DNA of 64,000 nucleotides from the NCBI RefSeq assembly GCF_017355965.1, contig NZ_JAFIQW010000002.1:207170-271169 (forward strand), given 5' to 3'. The translations under genes were made by a program, and so were the position numbers. Each line of letters begins with the position of its first letter. Position 1 is the first letter of the stretch. Shown here piece by piece: positions 58,718-64,000 of this stretch. Under the pieces are notes generated by a model that worked only from the letters and a program-made list of their open reading frames with translations, ran no database searches and was not told the DNA's origin. The stretch comes from Desertivibrio insolitus. Lineage in GTDB: Bacteria; Actinomycetota; Actinomycetes; Actinomycetales; Microbacteriaceae.

Positions 58718-60190
58718 ATGAAGAGATTCCTGGCAGGCGGCACAGCCGCACTGCTTCTCGCGGGGGCGGCGGTCTTCAACGTCGCACTGCCGGCCGCCGC
58801 CACTGGTCCTGGTGACCAGGTCTGTAGTGGCCTCGACAGTGGAAAGATCGACACGACCGGCGACCCGCAGTCGGTCGTACTGAAGGCGCCCGAGGGTCAG
58901 GTCATCGTGCGCTACTGCGTCAAGGCCGGCTCCGCTCAGCAAGGTGACGGTCCGGTCTACGTCACAGTCGACGCTCCAGCCAACCAGCTGACGATCACCC
59001 ACCCCTCTGGCAAGGCGATCTCGCACTACTCATTCGAATACGCACCGAAGCCGGTTGAGCCAGTTGTCATCGTTCCGACGGTGCCTACCCCCGTCGATGA
59101 ATGCGGCACGGCGAACGACAAGATCAACGTCCCGGACAGCACCGACAAGTACTTCTACAGCGCCCCGGTCTACGCCGATCGCAAGGGCTCCGTGACGGTC
59201 ACGGCGAAGGACGGGTACGTCTTCGAGGGCGGCAAGACTCAGCTGAACTACGACTTCACGTTCACGAACGTGCCGTGCGAGGTGCCGCCGACGGTGGTGA
59301 CGCCCACGGTTCCGACCAAGGTCGACGAGTGCGGTACCGCGAACGACAAGATCGTCGTGCCGGCGGACACGGACAAGTACACCTATGGCGCCCCGGTGAT
59401 CAAGGATGGCAAGGGTTCGGTGACGGTCACGGCGAAGGACGGGTACGTCTTCGAAGGTGGCAAGACGACGCTGACCTTCGAGTTCACCTTCACGAACGTG
59501 CCGTGCGAGGTGCCGCCGACCGTGGTCAAGCCGACCGTTCCCACGAAGGTCGACGAGTGCGGTACCGCGAACGACAAGATCGTCGTGCCGGCGGACACGG
59601 ACAAGTACACCTATGGCACCCCGGTGATCAAGGACGGCGAGGGTTCCGTGACGGTCACGGCGAAGGACGGGTACGTCTTCGAGGGTGGCAAGACGACGCT
59701 GACCTACGACTTCACATTCACGAACGAGGCGTGCGAGGTGCCGCCGACCGTGATCGCGCAGCACCCACTCGCACCGGTCTTCCTCGACAAGTGCGGCACC
59801 GCGGATGACGAGGTGATCCTCCCCGAGGACACCGACGAGTTCTACTACCAGGCGGACCTCGAGGACGGCATGGCGGTCGTGACCGTCATCGCCCGCGACG
59901 GCTACGTCTTCGGTGACGAGGCGGTCACGAGCTGGGCGCACACCTTCACCGACGAGCCCTGCACCGTCCAGACCGTCGTCACGCCGCCCGCGCCTCAGGT
60001 GACGGTGACGCCGCAGGCGGCCCCGGCCCCGCAGGTGAAGGCCGTCGACCGGTCCGTCGAGCGCGAGGTGCTCGCGTACACCGGCGCGGACGACGCGGCC
60101 ACGACGCGTGACGCCGCCATCGGCGGATCGCTCCTGCTTCTCGGTGTGCTCGCGCTCGGGTTCGCCCGACTGCGTCGTCAGCACCGATAG
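58718..60190 (+). CDS. Repeat-rich cell-wall-anchored surface protein
   Basis: 490 residues. Signal peptide (to about ALPAAATG), a unique N-terminal domain with two Cys (VCSGLDSG, VRYCVKAG), then four repeats of 76 residues, each with VDECGTANDKI.VP..TDKY.Y, KGSVTVTAKDGYVFEGGKT and a closing Cys (FTNVPCEVPP). Repeats 2 and 3 are almost identical in DNA. The end has an LAYTG sortase signal, a membrane helix and a basic tail (RLRRQHR). It would be covalently linked to the wall. Its long structured leader and CCGCA-box promoter place it in the polysaccharide regulon. The repeats may vary in number by recombination. Confidence 0.87.
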   Translation: MKRFLAGGTAALLLAGAAVFNVALPAAATGPGDQVCSGLDSGKIDTTGDPQSVVLKAPEGQVIVRYCVKAGSAQQGDGPVYVTVDAPANQLTITHPSGKAISHYSFEYAPKPVEPVVIVPTVPTPVDECGTANDKINVPDSTDKYFYSAPVYADRKGSVTVTAKDGYVFEGGKTQLNYDFTFTNVPCEVPPTVVTPTVPTKVDECGTANDKIVVPADTDKYTYGAPVIKDGKGSVTVTAKDGYVFEGGKTTLTFEFTFTNVPCEVPPTVVKPTVPTKVDECGTANDKIVVPADTDKYTYGTPVIKDGEGSVTVTAKDGYVFEGGKTTLTYDFTFTNEACEVPPTVIAQHPLAPVFLDKCGTADDEVILPEDTDEFYYQADLEDGMAVVTVIARDGYVFGDEAVTSWAHTFTDEPCTVQTVVTPPAPQVTVTPQAAPAPQVKAVDRSVEREVLAYTGADDAATTRDAAIGGSLLLLGVLALGFARLRRQHR

Positions 60191-60196
60191 GAGGTC

Positions 60197-60258
60197 CCCG
60201 GCCTGGCGGGTAACAGGCCGGAAAGCGCGAACCCCTCGGGCATCCGCCTGAGGGGTTC
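60197..60258. terminator. Double hairpin between convergent genes
   Basis: CCGGCCTG / CAGGCCGG (60197-60220) followed by CGAACCCCTC / GAGGGGTTCG (60227-60258), between the surface protein and the ABC exporter genes. Confidence 0.72.
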
Positions 60259-60267
60259 GTCGCGTTC

Positions 60268-62079
60268 CTAGACGAGCAACTGATGCCGCGCGAGGTCCCG
60301 GTACAGCGGCGTCGACTCGAGCAGCTCCTCGTGAGTGCCGGTGCCGACGACCCGGCCCTTCTCGAGCACGACGATCTGGTCGGAGTCGACGACCGTCGAC
60401 AGACGGTGCGCGATCACGAGCAGCGTGCGGTTCTCCGCGACGGCGTCGATCGCCTCGCGCAGCCGCTGCTCGTTGAGTCCGTCGAGGCTCGACGTCGACT
60501 CGTCGAGCAGCAGGATCGGGGGAGCGGCGAGCAGGGTGCGCGCGATCGCGAGCCGCTGGCGCTCGCCGCCGGAGAGCATGACGCCGTCCTCGCCGACCGG
60601 CGCGTCGAGGCCGAGCTCGTTCCGCTCGAGCACGTCGGTGAGGTTGACGGATGCCAGCACGCGGCGGCACTCGTCCTCCGAGGCATCCGGAGCGCCGAGC
60701 AACAGGTTCTCGCGGATGGTGCCGGCGAGCACCGGGGCATCCTGCTCCACGTAGCCGATGTTCGCCCGCAGCTCCTCGCGGTCGAGGCCGCGGAGGTCGA
60801 CGCCGCCCAGGCGCACGACGCCGTCGGTCGGGTCGTAGAAGCGCTCGATGAGCGCGAGGATGGTGCTCTTGCCCGCGCCGCTCGGGCCGACGAGCGCGGT
60901 GCGCTTGCCGCGTCCGACGCCGAAGGAGACGTCGCGCAGCACGCCGCGGTGCACGTCCTCCTCGCCCTCGGCGATCACGTCGTCGGGGTAGGAGAAGGAG
61001 ACGCCCTCGAAGGCGATGGCCTCGTCGGAGGAGATGGCAGGCACCCCGGAGGTGCGGGTGTCGCCCGCCGTCTCGGTGGGCAGCTCGAGGATCTCCTGGA
61101 TGCGGCCGAGCGCGCCGAGCGCCTGGCTGACGCTCGTGACGGCGCCGAACACCGTGCCGAGCGGCATCACGAGCAGGAAGAGGAAGAGGATGAACGCGAC
61201 GAGGTCGGCGATCGTCGTCGCGCCGCTCGCGACGAGGTACCCGCCGACGCCCAGCACGGCGAGCAGCGAGCCCTGCAGGGCGACGCCCGCGATCGGCACG
61301 ACGAGAGCGGATGCCTTGGCGACCGCGACTCCGGACTCCCAGGCCCGGCCCGCCTGCGCCTCGATCACGGCGCCCTCGCGCTCGGTCGCGTTCGCAGCGC
61401 GCACCGTGCGGATCGCCCCGACGACGCGCTCGACACCGGCGGCGAGGTCGCCGACGCGCTCCTGCTGCTGCTGGCTGGCCTTGCGGATGCGGGTGCCGAG
61501 GCCGCCCACCGTCACGAGCGCGAGCGCGATCACGAGCAGGGTGATGCCGAGCAGCACCGCGTTGAGCACCAGCATCGCGATGAGCGCGCCGACGAAGACG
61601 AGGGCGCTGCCGACGAGGTCGACGAGCCCCTGCGTGATCGCGGCGTAGAGCAGGGTCGTGTCGCTGCCGACGCGCGAGACGAGGTCGCCGGTGCGGCGCC
61701 GGTCGAACTCGCTGATCGGCAGGCGCAGGATGCGACGCACGAGCTGCCGCCGCGCGGAGAGCACGACCGAGGTGCCGGTCCGCTGCAGCAGGTAGTGCTG
61801 CAGCGCGCTCAGCAGTGCGCTGACGACGAGCAGCGCGATCAGCACCCACACGATCGGCCCGAGCGGCTCGCCCGCCTGCACGGAGGAGATGATCTGACTC
61901 GTGAGCAGCGGCTGCGCGAGCGTCGTGCCGGCCGCGACGATCGAGAGCACGACGACCACCGCGAGCACACCGCGGTGCTCGAGCAGGTACGGCACGAGTG
62001 CGCTGAAGCGAGCGCGGGGGCCCTCCTCCTTCGGGGCGCGGCGTCCCAGTCGCCGGCGCGGAGCGGCATCCGTCATCAT
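60268..62079 (-). CDS. ABC transporter, fused permease and ATPase
   Basis: 603 residues. Six-helix exporter transmembrane domain (about 40-330) and nucleotide-binding domain with Walker A GPSGAGKST, Q-loop YVEQD, signature LSGGERQRLA, Walker B ILLLDESTSSLD and the H-loop IAHRLST. A homodimeric exporter of the MsbA/BmrA type; the substrate is unknown. Start ATG at 62079 overlaps the stop of the upstream HTH gene (ATGA); ATG at 62076 is equally possible. Likely controlled by that HTH protein. Confidence 0.92.
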   Translation of the reverse strand: MMTDAAPRRRLGRRAPKEEGPRARFSALVPYLLEHRGVLAVVVVLSIVAAGTTLAQPLLTSQIISSVQAGEPLGPIVWVLIALLVVSALLSALQHYLLQRTGTSVVLSARRQLVRRILRLPISEFDRRRTGDLVSRVGSDTTLLYAAITQGLVDLVGSALVFVGALIAMLVLNAVLLGITLLVIALALVTVGGLGTRIRKASQQQQERVGDLAAGVERVVGAIRTVRAANATEREGAVIEAQAGRAWESGVAVAKASALVVPIAGVALQGSLLAVLGVGGYLVASGATTIADLVAFILFLFLLVMPLGTVFGAVTSVSQALGALGRIQEILELPTETAGDTRTSGVPAISSDEAIAFEGVSFSYPDDVIAEGEEDVHRGVLRDVSFGVGRGKRTALVGPSGAGKSTILALIERFYDPTDGVVRLGGVDLRGLDREELRANIGYVEQDAPVLAGTIRENLLLGAPDASEDECRRVLASVNLTDVLERNELGLDAPVGEDGVMLSGGERQRLAIARTLLAAPPILLLDESTSSLDGLNEQRLREAIDAVAENRTLLVIAHRLSTVVDSDQIVVLEKGRVVGTGTHEELLESTPLYRDLARHQLLV

Positions 62080-62291
62080 CGTCTCCCGTACTTCTTGTGG
62101 ACGGCCTGCTTGCTGACACCGAGGGCGGTCGCGATGAGCTGCCAGCTCATGCCGTCGTTGCGGGCGCGCCGCACGGTGGCCGCCTCGAGTCGATCCAGTT
62201 CGCTCCGCAACTCTGCGATGCGCTGGAGTTGGGCGAATGGATGGCCGTCGCCGTCGTCTTCTGCGAGGGCCGTGATCGCGCCGAAGGTCAC
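62076..62291 (-). CDS. Small helix-turn-helix regulator
   Basis: 71 residues from a GTG at 62291 with GAGGAGGGG upstream. A helical N-terminal half (QLQRIAELRSELDRLEAATVRRAR) leads to a helix-turn-helix (GMSWQLIATALGVSKQAVHKKYG). It is translationally coupled to the ABC exporter. Two GTCAAC-N4-GTTGAC palindromes in its upstream region are probable binding sites, implying autoregulation and control of the divergent exporter at 62434. Confidence 0.87.
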   Translation of the reverse strand: MTFGAITALAEDDGDGHPFAQLQRIAELRSELDRLEAATVRRARNDGMSWQLIATALGVSKQAVHKKYGRR

Positions 62292-62325
62292 AGTACCCCT
62301 CCTCTCTCGAGGCCGCCGGAAGATC

Positions 62326-62381
62326 GTCAACCTTTGTTGACAGTCTCCTTCGCCCGGCGGATAGTGTCAACCCAGGTTGAC
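62326..62381. promoter_or_regulatory. Divergent promoters with two GTCAAC-N4-GTTGAC operators
   Basis: GTCAACctttGTTGAC at 62326-62341 and GTCAACccagGTTGAC at 62366-62381, exactly 40 bp (about four helical turns) apart. On the plus strand TTGACA (62337) and GATAGT (62360) have 17-bp spacing. On the minus strand the TTGACA of the other palindrome serves the HTH/ABC operon. Confidence 0.75.
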
Positions 62382-62419
62382 GAGGCGGCGGAGGCGGTGT
62401 CGCTGTCGCACCCCTTCGC

Positions 62420-62425
62420 TAGGCT
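62420..62425 (+). promoter_or_regulatory. Leaderless-type -10 hexamer TAGGCT
   Basis: TAGGCT is followed by eight bases and the GTG at 62434; a possible second promoter for this exporter. Confidence 0.35.
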
Positions 62426-62433
62426 CGGGAACC

Positions 62434-63360
62434 GTGCCGCAACCCGTGATCAGAGCCTCGAATCTCGTGAAGAAGTACAAGGACTTCGCGGCGGTCGGCG
62501 GGATCGACTTCGAGATCGCGCCCGGCGAATCCTTCGGATTCCTAGGGCCGAACGGCGCCGGCAAGTCGACGACGATGCGGATGATCGGTGCGGTCTCCAC
62601 TCGCACGGGCGGCGAGCTCGAGATCCTCGGTCTCGACCCGGACAAGTACGGCCCCGAGGTGCGGAGCCAGCTCGGCGTCGTGCCGCAGCAGGACAACCTC
62701 GACGTCGACCTCCGGGTGCGCGACAACCTCATCGTCTACGGCCGCTACTTCGGTCTGCCGACGCGCACGATCGCGCCGCGAGCCGACGAGCTGCTCGGGT
62801 TCGCGCAGCTCTCCGACCGGGCGAAGGCCCGCGTCGAGGACCTCTCGGGCGGCATGAAGCGCCGGCTCACGATCGCCCGCGCGCTGATCAACGACCCCAA
62901 GATCCTGCTGCTCGACGAGCCGACGACGGGCCTCGACCCGCAGGCCCGCCACATCCTGTGGGACCGCTTGTTCCGGCTCAAGGAGCAGGGCACCACCCTC
63001 GTGCTCACGACCCACTACATGGACGAGGCCGAGCAGCTCTGCGACCGGCTCGTCGTCGTCGACAAGGGCAGCATCATGGCGGAGGGGTCGCCCGCCGACC
63101 TCATCCGCCGGTTCTCCAGTCGCGAGGTGCTCGAGGTGCGCTTCGGCGGCGGCCGCAACGAGGAGGTCGCGTCCCAGCTCGGCGGCATCGGCGACCGGCA
63201 CGAGGTGCTGCCCGACCGCATCCTCGTCTACAGCCAGGACGGTGAGGCGGAGCTCAGCCGCATCCATCAGCTCGGGCTCAAGCCGATCACGAGCCTCGTG
63301 CGACGCTCGAGCCTCGAGGACGTGTTCCTGCGTCTCACGGGGCGGAGCCTCATCGAATGA
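62434..63360 (+). CDS. ABC-2 exporter ATPase (DrrA type)
   Basis: 308 residues. NLVKKYKDFAAVGGIDFEI, Walker A GPNGAGKST, signature LSGGMKRRL, Walker B ILLLDEPTTGLDPQARH and switch His (LTTHYMDEAEQLCDRL), with the C-terminal DrrA-type extension ending FLRLTGRSLIE. It powers a separate membrane subunit encoded next. Its stop originally overlapped that gene (ATGA), but a 119-bp duplication now separates them. Drug or lipid export is typical of the family; the substrate is unknown. Confidence 0.92.
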   Translation: MPQPVIRASNLVKKYKDFAAVGGIDFEIAPGESFGFLGPNGAGKSTTMRMIGAVSTRTGGELEILGLDPDKYGPEVRSQLGVVPQQDNLDVDLRVRDNLIVYGRYFGLPTRTIAPRADELLGFAQLSDRAKARVEDLSGGMKRRLTIARALINDPKILLLDEPTTGLDPQARHILWDRLFRLKEQGTTLVLTTHYMDEAEQLCDRLVVVDKGSIMAEGSPADLIRRFSSREVLEVRFGGGRNEEVASQLGGIGDRHEVLPDRILVYSQDGEAELSRIHQLGLKPITSLVRRSSLEDVFLRLTGRSLIE

Positions 63361-63365
63361 GCGCG
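63340..63365 (+). repeat. 26-bp direct repeat, copy 1
   Basis: Covers the last codons and stop of the ABC ATPase and an ATGA. It is identical to 63459-63484. Confidence 0.85.
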
Positions 63366-63479
63366 TATCTACCGGTACTGCCGACGACCGGGACGGCCGT
63401 CGGCGCTGGGGTCGCGGCGACGGCCAGAAATGGCCGTCGCTTCGAGCTCCACCGCGCCGGGCGGAGCCTCATCGAATGA
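63357..63479 (+). CDS. 40-codon frame bridging the exporter genes
   Basis: It starts at the ATG overlapping the ATPase stop and ends at a TGA overlapping the permease ATG, with the last residues GRSLIE copied from the ATPase end. The middle contains the hairpin CGACGGCCA-GAAA-TGGCCGTCG (63418-63439). It arose through the 119-bp insertion or duplication. A product is possible, since translation would be coupled on both sides, but more likely it only keeps ribosomes passing to the permease gene. Confidence 0.4.
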   Translation: MSAYLPVLPTTGTAVGAGVAATARNGRRFELHRAGRSLIE

Positions 63480-63484
63480 GCGCG
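63459..63484 (+). repeat. 26-bp direct repeat, copy 2
   Basis: Second copy of 63340-63365. It contains the ATG of the permease gene. Confidence 0.85.
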
Positions 63485-64000
63485 GTGCACGAGGGGCGAT
63501 CGACTCCGGATGTCGCGACGGCCAAGGCCCGCCGCTGGGGCTCCTGGTACGTCGCGGAGCACCGGCTCCGATCGATGCGCGCCTACGCGCAGACGATCCT
63601 CGCCACGAGCATCGGCAACCCCGTCGTCTACCTCTTCGCCCTCGGCGTCGGGCTCGCAACGCTCGTGCCGACCGGAGTCGGCGACGCGACCTACCTGCAG
63701 TTCGTCGCCCCGGCGCTGCTCGCGACCGCGGCGGTCACCGTCGCGACCGAGGAGTTCACCTACCCGGTGCTCATGGGCTTCAAGTGGAACCCAATCTTCT
63801 TCGGCATGAACGCAGCCCCCATCTCCGGCACGCAGATCGCCAACGGGCTCGCGCTATCGGTGCTCGCGCGCATCCTCGTCACCTGCGTCATCTACTTCCT
63901 CTTCATGCTCGCGTTCGGCGCGGTGCCCTCGCCCATCGGCTGGCTCGCGATCCTCGCCGCGACGCTCACCGGCACGGCCATCGGGCTGGCGATCATGGCC
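63476..64000 (+). CDS. ABC-2 type permease (partial)
   Basis: The 5' part of a membrane subunit, 175 residues visible, cut by the window end. Basic N-terminus (ARRWGSWYVAEHRLRSMRAYAQ), then membrane segments (ILATSIGNPVVYLFALGVGLATLV, FVAPALLATAAVTVATEEF, LSVLARILVTCVIYFLFMLAFGAV, WLAILAATLTGTAIGLAIMA), as in DrrB/ABC-2 exporters. Pairs with the ATPase upstream. Confidence 0.88.
   Translation, partial: MSAVHEGRSTPDVATAKARRWGSWYVAEHRLRSMRAYAQTILATSIGNPVVYLFALGVGLATLVPTGVGDATYLQFVAPALLATAAVTVATEEFTYPVLMGFKWNPIFFGMNAAPISGTQIANGLALSVLARILVTCVIYFLFMLAFGAVPSPIGWLAILAATLTGTAIGLAIMA

Noticed and set aside
59030-62119. 1029-codon open frame on the minus strand spanning two genes
   Set aside because: It crosses the terminator at 60197-60258 and is antisense or out of frame to the surface protein and ABC exporter.

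Overview
The window is high-GC actinobacterial chromosome, most likely Microbacteriaceae. The support is GTG/TTG-rich starts, single-gene operons with TAnnnT hexamers 6-8 nt before a GTG (leaderless starts), a 6C RNA next to tad genes, a topA-tmk-holB order downstream of tad genes, a DUF4177 protein next to a RidA protein, and sortase-type tails of the LAYTG kind. I cannot name a genus from the sequence alone. No rRNA and no CRISPR array was seen; there are two tRNAs (Pro-CGG, Thr-CGT).

Layout. 1-9 kb: end of a surface protein with S-layer-like repeats, a polysaccharide pyruvyl transferase, a GT2 glycosyltransferase, a radical SAM protein behind an SOS box, an orphan response regulator with thymidine kinase, and a tyrosine autokinase/phosphatase pair that would control polysaccharide export. 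9-17 kb: tRNA-Pro and housekeeping or envelope genes (metallophosphoesterase, class A PBP, RidA, LCP ligase, acetyl-CoA synthetase). 16.9-31 kb: a small tad pilus locus led by a 6C RNA. Its pilin gene (DUF4244/Flp type) is split by a 10.8-kb element at 19301-30078. The element carries a single-chain type ISP restriction-modification enzyme, a small serine recombinase beside a 30-bp palindrome, small HTH genes, a two-gene DUF4365 operon of unknown (possibly defensive) role, and a large serine integrase at its right end.

31-43 kb: topA, tmk, holB, a TAP-type lipoprotein peptidase, a TetR regulator, tRNA-Thr, an oxidoreductase, a D,D-carboxypeptidase, nicotinamidase and succinate-semialdehyde dehydrogenase. 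43-60 kb: an exopolysaccharide/surface cluster with a large LuxR-type ATPase regulator, three synthase-like GT2 enzymes, a nucleotide-sugar dehydrogenase, an epimerase plus a catalytically degenerate relative, a NodB deacetylase, lipoproteins and a repeat-rich cell-wall-anchored protein. 60-64 kb: an ABC exporter with its small HTH regulator and divergent operators, then a DrrAB-like ABC-2 exporter that runs off the window.

The most unusual signal is in the non-coding DNA of the 46-59 kb cluster. Six promoters share a CCGCA box whose first base lies exactly 22 bp before the -35 hexamer, with a second box one or two helical turns upstream. Three or four of those transcripts begin with a hairpin whose loop is ACCCGAA or a close variant. 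The same loop recurs in about a dozen further hairpins in leaders, in two gaps between genes, at two starts lacking a Shine-Dalgarno sequence, and near the starts of both candidate regulators (4698 and 43316). I read this as an undescribed two-layer regulon (DNA box plus RNA loop) controlling surface polysaccharide. The pattern is directly visible; the function is inferred.
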